Source of the DNA: Narthecium ossifragum
Lineage: Eukaryota; Streptophyta; Magnoliopsida; Dioscoreales; Nartheciaceae
Reading direction: 5' to 3'
DNA length: 64,000 nt
Assembly (NCBI GenBank): GCA_963920575.1
Contig: OY986972.1
Coordinates: forward strand, 23,856,672-23,920,671
This document shows, one piece after another, positions 43,924-55,639 of this stretch. A program made the position numbers and the translations under genes. Positions within the stretch are counted from its first letter, which is position 1; every line of letters begins with the position of its first letter. The notes under the pieces were generated by a model, which saw nothing but the letters and a program-made list of their open reading frames with translations, searched no databases and was not told where the DNA came from.

Positions 43924-45857
43924 CTAGTGGGAAGCAGGAGGAGGAGAGGAAGAATCATTGGGGTGATAGTACGGGTACATGGTATAGTAGGTCTGCAACA
44001 GTGTCATGACGAGCAGGACAAATGCAGCGAGAAGCGACATGAGCGCCCATGGGCTTCTGAAGTATGTGTGCCTCAGATAAGCCATCCATCTATGGCACGG
44101 CTGCTCGTAGTAAGCATTCACACTCTTCTTCACACCAATCAGTGCGCTCGACGGATCTATGGTGACTTCCCTCGCGAGACCATTGAAGAGCTTCGCCACG
44201 GCCTCGTCGCTCCCTATCACGTTGTGGATGATCTTGGCCTCGAGCAGCAGGCCGACGTCCTCGGCCGTGTCGATGATCAGGTCCATGAAGGCCACGTAGG
44301 AGGAGACCTCGTTGCCGACGCCGGCGTGAAGGTGCTCAAAGGCGATGACGTTGAGGAACAAGAACTCGGTGGCGTCGTCGATGACGATGTGCGGGAGGCG
44401 GAGGATGTCGCCGAGGATGTCGCCCTGGAAGCTGATGTCCCGGAGGCTGCTGGTGGAGCTCCTCTTGAACCTGATCCCGGCCTCCTGTAGCTTGGACGCC
44501 GGTCGCATGTGCTCATCTCTCTCAGGTTGTGCTGCACCGCGCGCGGGGTCTGGCTTTTGTTGGAGCAAGTTCTCCCGAGACAAGTGGAGGGCGTGGAGGC
44601 CGAGCTTCTCCGGCACGCCATGGGAACCTTCATACCCGAGAAAGCGGAATACCATCCCGTTGATATACTTGTCGTCGATGTCGATCCCCTGCATGCATCC
44701 ATATGCAATAACATGCTGCGCATGCAGAATTCACAGTATACATACGTACGTACACACACATGGGCATGCACAAATTAACTAACAATTAATAGCTGGACCC
44801 CGATTGGTATGGGGGCATGTGCATGCCCTCTTTCTTCGGTATCTAATCCATCGGTAATATTTTACCAATGAATTAGATAAACTCCAATCGATCGGTAGAC
44901 ATTTCTCGATTGAATGTGTCAATCATCTGATCGGTAGATGTCTACCAATTGAGTCACTTAATTCATCGGCAGAACATCGGATGGATTAGCTATATACCGA
45001 TCGAGAAGCATGTGCAGTCGTACTTAATAGCTTAGGAGTTTAGGGGAATATATAATTAATCGGGGGAAGTTGTGTCCAGGAGTTAGTCTGGGTGAGCTTT
45101 TTTTTTTTTTGAGTTCGGGGGAATATAATTAATTTATTGTGTTGCATATAATATTCTGAAGAGAAGTGAAATTAGTTTAGAAAAAGCTAGCTAGCAGATC
45201 TAATAATATGTACGTAGACAATGCATTCATAGGTAAGAAGGTTGGTATATATGTACTTACTGTACATGTGTTGCGTCCCTCAACCTGCATGATGGTCTTG
45301 AGAGCTAACAAGGGCAGCTGGTTCTCCAGCAACAGCATGTCCCTCCTTATATATGCGAGCTTGTGGATCACGCTCTTGCTGAAGACGGGGTCATCGTCCG
45401 TGTAGCCCGGATTAGGGGCTTTGGCCACTCCCGGGCTGCGCAGGATCTCCAACATGAAGCTGCCGTCCAACAGCATGAGTTTCACAAATCTGTCCCGGTC
45501 CTGCTTCCACTCGTCACCCAGCTTGTGGTAGCACTCTTGGAGCTCCACCGCGACCTTGTCCATGGCGTCCAAGAAGCTGCCCACCGACTTGCCGGACCTC
45601 TTCACCAGGTGGACGAGGGCGCGGCGCTTGTGGCTCTCCAGCGGCTCGAGTTGGTCTTTGCCGTGGTGGTAGGGGCCGAGCGACACCACCCGCGGCTCGA
45701 AGAACTCGCCCTTGAGCTTTTTGGCGAACTCCGGGATATGGTATATGGTCTGCTTGCTCCAGTGCTGCTTCTCGTTCGGGTCCAGCAACTTCGCTTCCTC
45801 GTCGATCTCCACCACCCAGTTGATCTTCTCTCCACTACTGCTACTGGACCCCTCCAT
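43924..45857 (-). CDS. DUF247 (UPF0481) family protein, intact copy
   Basis: A plant-specific family mostly of unknown role; some members act in grass self-incompatibility. Exon 1 is 45261-45857 and exon 2 is 43924-44688, joined in phase 0 across a ~570-bp GT-AG intron, giving 453 residues. The N-terminal part shows the family hallmarks IYHIPEFAKKL, PRVVSLGPYHHGK, LEPLESHKRRAL and the block ending RRDMLLLENQLPLLAL. Exon 2 continues with LHLSRENLLQQ, DEHMRPASKLQEAGIRF, LPHIVIDDATEFLFLNVIAFEHL and VSSYVAFMDLIIDTAEDVGLL. A C-terminal membrane helix (WALMSLLAAFVLLVMTLL) ends the protein. I chose MEGSSSS rather than the upstream ATGs at 45884 and 45869 because unit 1 starts at the same place. The intron holds MITE copy C. 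Confidence 0.92.
44795..45023. mobile_element. MITE-like element, copy C, in the DUF247 intron
   Basis: A 229-bp element with a perfect 9-bp target duplication TTAATAGCT (44786-44794 and 45024-45032), which points to a Mutator-type element. The inside consists of short palindromes such as ATCGGTAGA...TCTACCAAT. It is related to copies A and B. Confidence 0.8.
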
Positions 45858-45926
45858 GCCGAGCCCCATAGGTATAATATACATGTTACAGCTATATAAT
45901 ATATAGCTTGAAGCAATTATTATTAA

Positions 45927-46206
45927 TTTTTTTTTTTTTTGATTAGTTGAGCCAAATGGCTAGGTAACCAAAGAGAAAATAAAACAAGAGTACAAGAAGA
46001 CCTCATATGTGAGGAACTAACATGTTCGCCCAAACTGAGGTCGCCAAAGCATCAGTCTCGGAATTGAATTTCCGAGGTATATGAACAAACGAGATCTTGG
46101 AGAACTGAGAAGCAAGTCACCAAAGAGAAAGCATGAGATCGCGAAGTGTTTGAGGCCACGCGAACTTGCCAGTAACATATCCAACACCGAGCAGAGAATC
46201 AGACTT
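45927..46206 (-). mobile_element. Short 3' fragment of the same LINE family as 41787-43112
   Basis: Begins with poly(T) at 45927-45940 and then follows 41797-42060 closely (GATTAGTTGAGCCAAATGGCTAGG...). It stops after GAGAATCAGACTT. It sits just upstream of the intact DUF247 gene and is absent from unit 1. Confidence 0.9.
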
Positions 46207-48227
46207 AAGCGGTGTGGATCAAGGAGTTAGTCGTATGTCGTCTGATCCTTTGTTATGTATGGATAACTGCATCTATACATATTTATAGCCAAACAAAAGC
46301 AGCTGGGAATTATTAGTCGCTCGCTTTAAGCAAGGTGATCGATACTTGGACAGGAGGTATATATTTCTCCAGGCTTTTTATCAGGCTTGGAGGATACATG
46401 ATCTGCTTTGCTCCAAAAGCATGGGAGGAAGAATTATACTATACGTGCAGGTGCAGCATCATTGGAAGCGATCGATGACAGATCAGGAAGCATGCATGCA
46501 TGCATGTAAGCATGAACCTTATTCGTTCTCATGTACGTACGTACGAAAGTAAAGCCTGTGCCAGCCTGCCAGGCCGAGTTAAAGTAGCCCTAGCCAGATA
46601 TGATCAAATCATGCTGCATGTAATTGTATGCATGCGTGGACCGAACCCATTCTCGCGTGTTGATGTCATCTTCTATTTGGCTCACTCAAGCTAGCTTAGT
46701 TCTCTGGAGCACAAACTGAGCGTCTGTTGGAGTGTCTCTATGGGAAGGAGGAATTGGGAGTTCTTACTGATGCTGAGGAGGAGATTTAGAAAGTGCTTGA
46801 GAGCGTCTGTTGAACTCAGATGTGTAGAAAATCGTTATACTGCTGTTTTGTTACAACAAGAGGAATATGTTAGTAGGAGATTTAGACAGAGGCCGGTGGG
46901 TGCTTGAAGGGGACCGGAACACTAGCTTTTTTCATTGCCTTGCCAAGCGTCGCCAGCAACGTTCGAAAGTGCTTGAGATTGTCTCTGATGATGGGTCGGT
47001 ACTCTCTACTCATGCTGAAGTGTCTGCTGCCTTGACCTACCACTTCAGCAAGCTTTGGACCGCGGAGGACAGCCATGCTGATTTTATTCTCCCTGTTCTA
47101 CCTAAGCTGAAGCCTGAGGATCATTGTGTTCTTTTGGCGGAAGTAACTGAAGAAGAAATCCTTGCAGTAATGAAAGAGATGGAGAAAGGTAGATGCCCGG
47201 GACCTGATGGCACTACAAGAAGAAACACCTATAGCGATCAAATATTTGCGACCACATCAAACTAGTCATAATATATATAGCAATAGCCACCAAAAAAGAT
47301 TTGGTAGCCATAAAATATAAAAAAGTCATTTATCAGCGACCAATATGTGTGGTCGGAAATAGTAATCATAAAACCTAAACTTTCAGCATATTTGCGACCA
47401 TATGTGTGGTCGCTTAACTGATATATAATAATAGCGACGAGTTATTTAATCGCAAAAGATAATTTATTAATATATAATTTTTCTGGATAGAATATGCGAT
47501 CATAACTTGGTCACAAAAACATCCGATTTATATTATTTTATAATATTAAATCTTCTAGGCGGTTTTTTTGCAAATATAGGCCCTAATCCCTTAACTCCTA
47601 ATCCCGATCGTCTCCTCGCGAGGAGAGGTCGCGGTTGCCGTCGCGCCCGACGAGTGGTCGCCACCGTCGCCGTGGTCGGATCTCCGTTGCCCGACGAGTG
47701 GTCGCCACCGTCTCATCCTCCTCTCCTATTCCGCGGGGACCTCCTTCCACGGTGAACCCGACCTTCGCTCGCTACCCACCTCCTATCTCCGTCGTCATCG
47801 CCGCGCGACCGTCCTCGAGCCTATCATCCTCGTCGGTGAGCTCTCTCTCTCTCTCTCTTACTCCCCCTTCGTCCCCATCCCGCGCAGCTCCGTGATCGCG
47901 TCACCGCCGCGCTATGGTCGCCGGCTCGAGGCTCGTCGGTGAGCGCTCCCTCCCTCCCTCTCTCTCTTTCTCCCCGCCTCTCTCCCTCCCTCCCTCCCTC
48001 TCTAGATCTCTCTAGATCTCTCTCTCTTTGTCTCTGTCTCTCTCTCTCCCCCTCCCTCTCTCCCTCCCTCCCTAGTCCCTCCCTCTCTAGTACTCATCTG
48101 GTATCAATCCGGTTCTTGTAAGCCCCTCTCCTGCGTCTCTCTCTCTCTCTATTCCTATTGTCTTATTCCGATCAGGTATACATAATTGGATTTGTTCTCA
48201 TCGTTCCATCTCATCTCCATCCGGCAG

Positions 48228-48592
48228 CTCTGATCCCTTTGTCCGAGTTACGCCAGCCGGAGGCGATGAAGCACTATGATTTGGAAACGGATATCGAAGT
48301 CCTTGATCTCATCGATACTGCTTCGAGACAGAAGGAGGTCCGGCCTTTGTAACTTGCTTTCATTGAGTTTTCGTTTAGATCGACAGGTTATTTAGCTATA
48401 TCTTTTGATTCATGGAAAAAATGGTCAAATTTGGCTTTTTTATTTTGTTTTTGCTCTACTTGGAAATGTTAGGCCACGATCCTTGCGAAGTTATATTGGG
48501 GGAGACGCGAGGGAGAAGCTATGCGCGGCAGTGGAAGATCTGAAGCTGGATTCGCTGGTCATGGGAAGCAGAGGCCTCAGCCAGCTCCGTAG
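48228..48592 (+). pseudogene. Captured universal stress protein (USP) exons
   Basis: Exon-like segment 48228-48337 encodes [33 protein letters not shown]. Segment 48473-48592, after an AG acceptor, begins [10 protein letters not shown] and continues [30 protein letters not shown]. These are consecutive exons of a plant USP-domain protein (UspA-type fold; the GSRGL part belongs to the nucleotide-binding loop). One extra base near 48502 separates the YWG and DAREK parts into different frames. The N-terminal and final exons are absent. The intron between the two segments is retained, so capture was at DNA level. Confidence 0.8.
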
Positions 48593-49308
48593 GTATATTT
48601 GCGGATCATAATTATCTCACGTCCTCATCGCTTTGTCCCGTGATATTGATATAAAAAACAAGTATGAGATGATGCCCAAGATTCCAGATAGATTTTTAGG
48701 TGCTTATAAGGACTTGAATATTAAGATGGTCAGGAGTCAACGCCTGTTCAGATGTTACCTGCAAATCTATTTGCCATAATTTAACCCAATGTCGACGAAA
48801 ACGATGGCCACTGATGTCAAAAAGCACTGTCTTGATCCTTCTCATTGCAATCGGAAACATTGAACTTCCATTGGTTGTTTTTTCCCATCATTTTCTGATC
48901 TATTGTGTATGATTTCAGTTCTATTTTGGCCAGCTCACAAACAATGCACATTACTCTCATGGCATGTTCAACTTTGATTATAAGGTTTGTTATACTTAAC
49001 GCTAGCTTAATTGAGTTTGTCATTGCTTTGAGATCACTATTTATGAACTATAATGTATTCAATGCTGACTTTACAACTTGTAGCTGCCTATAGCTGATAT
49101 CTTATTTGGAGTGAAAATGTTGGCCAAGACTTATTTGATTGTTCCTCATCTCACACTTGATTGTTTAAGCTTCTCACTGGTCTGAATGCAATATTTGTTT
49201 GCTGAAATTGGTGCAATGTTCATACCCTAAGCAGAGACTTTATTAACTCAGTTTTATTCTCATCAGCAATTTATGCTAATATATTTTCTTTTTCTCCTCT
49301 GATGCTAG

Positions 49309-50111
49309 GACTTTTTAGGAAAACCAGCATTCTTGACGGTATCAGGCCAACTTAATGCGGAAACATATGCTTCTGCTCTTTCTGATGTATGATTTTCCTC
49401 CTAACTATGCTCCCTTTTGATACTTTGGGTAATGCGGTGTATTGGTATGCCATGCCTGAATTAGTTTAATCTTTGTTGCCTTCCAGGTATATACATTTGG
49501 TCCTACTTTTAGGGCAGAGAATTCGAACACCTCAAGGCACTTAGCTGAATTCTGGGTAGTTATTCGGTCAACGTTTTCCCTTGGTGGACGTGGTTTATAA
49601 TTTTTTATGTGTGAATTGATGTTCCATCCTATTTTCTTGTACTGCTAAGATGATTGAATCCGAAATTGCATTTGCTGATCTGGATGATGACATGGCCTGT
49701 GCCACTGCGTATCTCCAGTATGTAGTAGGTTTCCTCTTAGCTTGACTACTGCTATATCCTCCACTTGGTGTTATCTTTCAATGATTCATAGTAACAGTTA
49801 TTTCTTTCTTGCAGGTTAAGTATGTTCTTGAGAATTGCAAAGAAGACATGGATTTTTTTTATAAATGGATCGAGAAAGGAATTATAAATAGACTAACAGT
49901 ACTCACTATATCTTTCTCTTTTCAATTCTGTAGCTATTATACCAATTTGATCTTTTTAAGCAGTATATTGGTGTTTTTTCTAATTAGTTTTTGCTGTTTA
50001 TTAACTGTTCTGCTCTATGTACAGGACGTGGTTGAAAAGGACTTCATTCAGCTAACATATTCTGATGCTGTCGAACTCCTCTTGAAAGCCAATAAGAAAT
50101 TTGAATTTCCG
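49309..50111 (+). pseudogene. Captured asparaginyl-tRNA synthetase exons, frame intact
   Basis: Five exons, all in phase 0 with GT-AG introns: 49309-49386, 49487-49555, 49650-49724, 49815-49898 and 50025-50111. They encode 131 uninterrupted codons from the catalytic domain of a cytosolic-type Asn[42 protein letters not shown] (class II motif 2), FADLDDDMACATAYLQYV, NCKEDMDFFYKWIEKGI and IQLTYSDAVELLLKANKKF. The anticodon-binding domain and class II motifs 1 and 3 are missing, so it cannot charge tRNA. Intact splice sites and frame suggest recent capture. Confidence 0.88.
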
Positions 50112-53100
50112 GTAGTACATAGTCCTTCCTTGGTTCTATTCTTAGCTTGTGATCCATGAACTCCGTGAAACTGGCAGTGATATCCTGGGATTGGGTTTCT
50201 GCCATAATATTCTCAATTTTGTTGCACAACGCCCTAGTTCTATTGTTATAGGCAAGCAAACAACTTCTCAAACTTAAATCTTCATATAGGTGAACCATGT
50301 GATTTGACATGAAAAGTACCTTCTGAAATGTCATAAAGAAAACTTAAATTTTCCTTTCGTCAAGATCAAATCTGGACAGTTAACTATGCAAATTTCAGGG
50401 TGTGTACTAAAGTATGAATGCTTGTCACACTGTCTTGTTAAACTGTGGCCCCTACTTTTGCCTTATCAGATCCAATCTATGATAATATAAACTTTGATTT
50501 CTTATTGTGGGCAACTTGATTGGATTCAGAAGGCCTAGCACAAAGTGCAGGACTGTGGCTATATGATGCTGATTGAAGTAAGCAAGATAAATCTTTTATC
50601 CACAGCACTACTTCGTATTATTAGCAATCAGTTAGATGTCTTGAATCACATTGTTTATGTGTAAATAAACTGTGAGACATGTCAGAAACCCATCTCAGTT
50701 AATCATATAAACAAGTTATTGAATGCACTCTTTCTTATTGACCTTCCTTGCCTTATATTTCACATATATAATTTTCTGATCGTCATGGTCAATGTATTTA
50801 TGATTGGAATTCTGCTTATATTGTGCTTAGCAATGTTGATATGCATTCGAATAAAAAGTTATATATCGTACTGTGCCTGAGAAAAGTTAGAAGTACAACT
50901 AATAGCAATCCTTCAGATACATGCTTTATCCTGCCTTTTGCCTTCTTTCTCTCAGTAGCAAAAATTGTCTCCTAAACTTTCTTATTCCTAAATCAAGCAC
51001 TTGTAGGGTCCTTCTCCTTAAAACAAACATTGTTTCATTTTATGTTTGAATATTAAATCAGAAATATCATAATCTCGTTTTCTTATCAAATTTTAATATA
51101 GATGGTAATTATTGTCTGATTTCATAAGTAATGATGATTGGTTTCTTGTTTCTTGCCTTCCTAGTTGTAGTTTAAAAGGGAATTCGACATTTATATTGGG
51201 AACAATACTGCATGTCAACCATGGAGCGATTTGCGGACTGGTTTGGGACAATGAAGCTATGGTTTCCTGCAAGGAAGAAATGACTTGTGGCATGATGATC
51301 CAATTCGTGATGTTAAGCTCATCACTTTTGTAATAGAACTTGTATTTTCCATGATGCTTCAACAAATTGAAATATTTCAATTAGAAAGCATTATTTTGGT
51401 TCAAAACATTTTTTTAGATGAGAAATTGAATTGTGACTTTGAATTAATATGAAGTTTTATTATTTCAAGTTTTGTAGTTTTAAATAGTGTGGTTAATATT
51501 GAGCAAATTGTTATAATGACTACATTTTTTTATCATAGTTAGTATTTATTTTAAGTGACCAAAAATTACTATTTGCGACCAGAACAGTGGTCACAATAAA
51601 TAGATATAATGACCTCTTTTGTATTATTTGCGACCAATATGCGATCATAATTGCTTCTACAGCTACTATGAGGAATCAAAATAGCGACCAAACATATGGT
51701 CGCTATTGAGCTATTTATTGCGACCAAATTGGGGTGGTCGCCATGAGTTGGTGTCTTTAGCGACCAATTTGTTGAAGTTTAATGCGACCAAGAAATATAT
51801 CAATTGCGACCAAAGTTGGTCGCTAATACTTAACATTTTGCGACCAACTTGACTTGGTCGGAAAGTACTAGTTGTGACCACTTATTTTTGACCACTTGGC
51901 GACCAAACGGAAATGGTCGCTAAAGCCCCGAAATGGCCTTTAGTGACCATATTGTGCACTTATTGCGACCACCGTATTGGTCGCTAAAAGTCTTTTTTCT
52001 TGTAGTGTGGATTGCAAATTGAATTTTTTCTTCGGTTTTGGGCAGTCATCAGAGAGGATTTGGTTGGTTTAATTCAGAATTTCTTTCGTTTGGGTCGGCT
52101 CCCGCCACATTGGAACGAGACTTTTGTCTCTCTCGTTTTAAAGGTGGACAATCCCCGCAGAGTTCATGACTATCGGCCGATCAGCCTCCTTAATGTCAAA
52201 TTCAAGATTATCTCTTCTATCTTGGCTAATCGGCTGCGTAGTGTTATTGGTGATCTTATCGGACCCGAACAGTCTGCCTTTGCTCCGGAGCGCAGTACCT
52301 TTGACAACATATCTGCGGCACAGGAATTGCTGCATTCCCTTCACAGAGCCCCGAAAACTCGCCCTTTAATGGCTGTGAAGATTGACATCAGGTTTGCTTA
52401 TGACAGTGTGAGCTGGAATTTTCTTGATCAAGTCATGGCTGCAATGGATTTCCCTCAGAGATGGGGATTCTGGATTTCGGCCTGTCTTTCCTCTACGTCC
52501 TTCGCTCTCATTGTCAATGGGTGTACCACTGGCCATTTCTCTGTTTCCCGCGGTCTCCGCCAGGGCGATCCGATTTCCTCCTTTCTTTTTATTCTGGTTC
52601 AAGAGGTGCTCTCACTTCTCCTTAAGAGAGACACCAGTGGCCTTAAGGGAGTTAAATTCTTTCAAGAGCCAGCATCTTTCTCTCATCTTTTGTACGCCGA
52701 CGATTGCCTCCTCGTCACCAAAGCCTCAGAGGAAGAAGCTGACAATATCCTTTCTATTTTTGACAATTTTCAGTTGATGTCTGGCCTGGATGTCAACCAT
52801 GCTAAGTCTAAAGTCCGTTTCTCGCCGTGTACCCCAGCATTTCGCCGGTCTAACATCAGTCGGATTCTGAGGATTGTTGAGGAACATGGATCATTCAATT
52901 ATCTCGGTGTTCCGGTGGATGGAGGTAGACTTAAAGCCGATGCTTTCATATATCTTATCGAGTCCTTTACTGCTAGACTTTCTCATTGGAGCGCCCACAA
53001 GCTTGTTGGTACTGGCCGTGTTACTCTCATCAAATCCATCCTACAAGCTCTTCCTACCCATACGTTCATGGCCACACATGTCCCGGTAGCAGTCATAAAG

Positions 53101-53525
53101 AAGCTTGAGTTTTTTGCCAGAAATTTTTTATGGGATGGGAAGAAAGGGGGGCGGGTGGCTTGGGAATCTGTCTGCAGTCCTCGGGAGGCCGGCGGCTTGG
53201 GCCTTCGTCAGTTTGGAACTTGGCAGAATGCTTTACGTTTGAAGAGAGCTGCTGATCTCTATAAACATCCTACTTCAATTTGGAGCAAGATCTCCAGAGC
53301 CAAGTATAAATGGACTGGAATCATTCCTTCAGGAAACATCCACTACCGTTCCTCTAGTCATTGGCGTAGAATGTATCGCTGCCAAGGAGCTACAGATTGG
53401 TATTCGCTGGATCCCGGGGAAGCAAAGTAAGTTAAATGTTCTATCTGATTCCTGGATTTCTGATGGTCCTCTGCTCACTTCTCCATCCTTCTTCTCTTCC
53501 TCCTTGCCCACCGTACATCCAACAG

Positions 53526-54009
53526 CTATTAGCTAATGAGAGCACCTACATGTATACATGACGAGTAATAATATGCGTCCCACAGAAAGATTAAAAAAAT
53601 AAATAAATACTCGATCGAAGAATACTTGTTGGCCATTGTCAATCAGCCACCAAACCATTATTGGCAGGATCATGGATCCGTTCAACATTCCATTATAGCT
53701 ATATTTGAAGTTTGTCAAGCATTTACGGTAGGAGCATCCATTCAAAATGCCCTTTAGGTATTTGCAAAAAATACACTTAAAATAGTATAAAATATATAGA
53801 AAATTGGTAATTGCTAAAAAAACCCATTTGCATGTTTTTTAACTAAAAAAACCCATATGTTAACTGTTTTATTTAGTTATTAATTTAGATAACAAAAATA
53901 GAGTTTTTTTTAAAAAAATCCATTTTACTTTCGAATTTACAAAATCAATCCATTTTTATGTTTGTTTACATGATAAGCCAAAATCTTTTTTTTAGGACAA
54001 AAATGCCCT
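53526..54009. other. AT-rich spacer
   Basis: No gene. From about 53756 it may be the AT-rich end of a non-autonomous element (GGTATTTGCAAAAAATACA), with partly complementary sequence near 55755-55787. Confidence 0.4.
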
Positions 54010-54660
54010 TCCTCCCAAGCTAACAGCCGTGACACCCTCCTTCCCCACCTTCCCCAGCCCCTCCTTCTGGCGCTCCCCACCTTCCCCAGCCCCTACTTCC
54101 CCACCTTCCCCAGCCCATCCTTCCGGCGCTCGTCGTCATCGGGCGTCCGCACGTGGCCGGCGACCTACCTCCTTCTCCACCCGTGATCCCCTCCTTCCGG
54201 CCTTCCCCTCCTTCCGGCGCTCGTCGTCGTCGGGTGTCCACACGTGGCCAGCGACCCACCTCCTTCCCCACCCGTGACCCCCTCCTTCCGGCGCTCGTCC
54301 TTCCCCTCCTACTGACGCTCGTCGTCGTCGAGTGTCCGCACGCGACTGGCAACCCACCTCCTTCCCCACCCGTGACCCCCTCCTTCCAGCGCTCGTCGTC
54401 GTCGGGCGTCCGCATGCGGCCGGCAACCCACCTCCTTCCCCACCCGTGACCCACTCCTTCCGAACCTTCCCCTCCTTCCGGCGGCCATCGTCGTCGAGCG
54501 TCCGCACGCGACCGGTGACCTACCTCCTTCTCCACCCATGATCCCCTCCTTCCGGCGCTCGTCATCATCGGGTGTCCGCATGCGGCAGGCGACCCACCTC
54601 CTTCCCCACCCATGACCCCCTCCTTCCGGCGCTCGTCCTTCCCGATCCCGATCCCAATCC
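54010..54660. repeat. GC-rich minisatellite
   Basis: Six copies of a ~50-bp core (GGCGTCCGCACG...GGCGACCCACCTCC, TTCCCCACCCGTGACCCC) start near 54135, 54231, 54329, 54405, 54496 and 54570, separated by variable CTTCCGGCGCTCGTCGTC spacers. Long ORFs on both strands through this block are products of the repeat. Confidence 0.85.
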
Positions 54661-55043
54661 CCTGCACCTTCGATGTCGAGGGTGGCATGCATGGGAGCGC
54701 CGGGCGGTGTGCATGGGATGTCAGCATATACACAAAACATGCTGTCGTCATGCTTAAGGGTTCTACATGCCACGTCCTACGTGGCCACCACCCAAATAGT
54801 TCTCTCTCTCTCCTCAGCCGCCTCTCTCTCTCTCTCCTCGACTTCTCTCTATCTCTCCCACCTCTCTCCCATCTCTCCTCGACCTCTCTCTCTCTCCGGC
54901 CTCTCTCTCTCCTCGGCCTCTCTCTCTCTCTCTCTCTCTCTCGCGTAGAGACACCGGGAGGAGCAGCGCGTGCATCTCGCCGTAGAGACACCGGGAGGCC
55001 ACGATGTGGCCCCCGGCGCCCATCGCCGGTACAGAGGCGATGG

Positions 55044-55420
55044 CGGACATGTCGCTGGCCAGAGCTTGAGCGGGGTCGATCCCCCATACTCCGCCGGCCA
55101 CCGCGCCCGTCGAGGGCTTCTTCACCACCAACCGTCGACCTCACCCTCGCCCTTCATCTCCCCCTCTGGCGGGAGAGTCCATCGCGTCGGCGACAGTGCA
55201 GCCCTCGACCTCGCCCTCCCCGAACTCGTGCCTCGCGCTGGCCAGAGCTTGAGCCGGGTCGATCCCCCATGCTCCGCCGGCCACCGCACCCGTCAAGGGC
55301 TTCTTCTCCACCAACCGTCGACGTCACCCTCGCCCTTCGTCTCCCCCTCTGGCGGGAGAGTCCATCGCGTCGACAACAGTGCGGCCCTCGACCTCGCCCT
55401 CACCCTCACCGTCGACGTCG
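55044..55420. repeat. Tandem duplication of ~190 bp, GC-rich
   Basis: GGCCAGAGCTTGAG...GGGTCGATCCCCCA through CTGGCGGGAGAGTCCATCGCGTCG occurs at about 55044-55230 and again at about 55236-55420. CGACCTCGCCCTC low-complexity sequence follows to 55550. Confidence 0.85.
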
Positions 55421-55639
55421 CCCTCGCCGTCGACCTCGCCCTCGGCCTCTCTCTCTCGCGCTCCCATGCACGCCGCCCGCGCTCCCGCGCTCCCATGCAT
55501 GCCACCCTTGACCTCGCCATCGACCTCGCCCTCGGCCTCTCTCTCTCCACCCGAGGTGCAGCGCATGGATCGTTGGGCGGGTGGCGCATGAATCGCTGAG
55601 CGCGCGGGTGGCATGCATGAAGAGAGAGGAGGTGACTGC

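Larger units (their letters stand above)
32998..46706. repeat. Tandem segmental duplication, unit 2
   Basis: Second copy of the XTH-exon to DUF247 segment. Relative to unit 1 it has gained the assembly gap and viral insertion (34505-40500), a fold-back element (40712-41540), two LINE pieces (41787-43112, 45927-46206) and an intronic MITE (44795-45023). Similarity with unit 1 ends at 46706, where a LINE begins. Confidence 0.88.
47211..52007. mobile_element. Non-autonomous CACTA (En/Spm) element carrying host gene fragments
   Basis: The element begins CACTACAAGAAGAAAC and ends with the complement of CACTACAAGAAAAAAG, with a 3-bp target duplication TGG (47208-47210 and 52008-52010), interrupting the LINE RT frame. 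Both subterminal regions (47225-47540, 51540-51990) are packed with short GCGACCA/TGGTCGC repeats in both orientations, typical of CACTA elements. There is no TNP2 or TNPA transposase. Captured exons of a universal stress protein (48228-48592) and asparaginyl-tRNA synthetase (49309-50111) occupy the centre. 47580-48110 is GC- and CT-rich with a ~60-bp tandem duplication; 50120-51540 is AT-rich and not recognised. Confidence 0.93.
46707..53525 (+). mobile_element. L1-type LINE fragment (RT region), split by a CACTA element
   Basis: The left part (46707-47210) encodes the linker before RT (WVLEGDRNTSFFHCLAKRR; EEILAVMKEMEKGRCPGPDG). After the CACTA insertion the right part (52008-53525) continues with RT: LVLKVDNPRRVHDYRPISLLN, DIRFAYDSVSW, SRGLRQGDPISSFLF and the active site LLYADDCLL at about 52689-52715, then WDGKKGGRVAWESVC. 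A frame change occurs near 53410, after which DSWISDGPL remains readable. Both LINE ends are missing: there is no endonuclease, no RNase H and no poly(A). In-frame stops also occur upstream of 46867. Confidence 0.88.

Noticed and set aside
51112..51333. Possible third captured exon in the CACTA element
   Set aside because: The 73-codon frame has no motif I recognise and no clear splice sites.
53533..53745. 70-codon minus-strand ORF
   Set aside because: AT-rich, short, and no conserved motif.
54020..55144. 374-codon minus-strand ORF and overlapping ORFs on both strands
   Set aside because: They follow the minisatellite and low-complexity GC sequence and are open in several frames at once; no domain is recognised.
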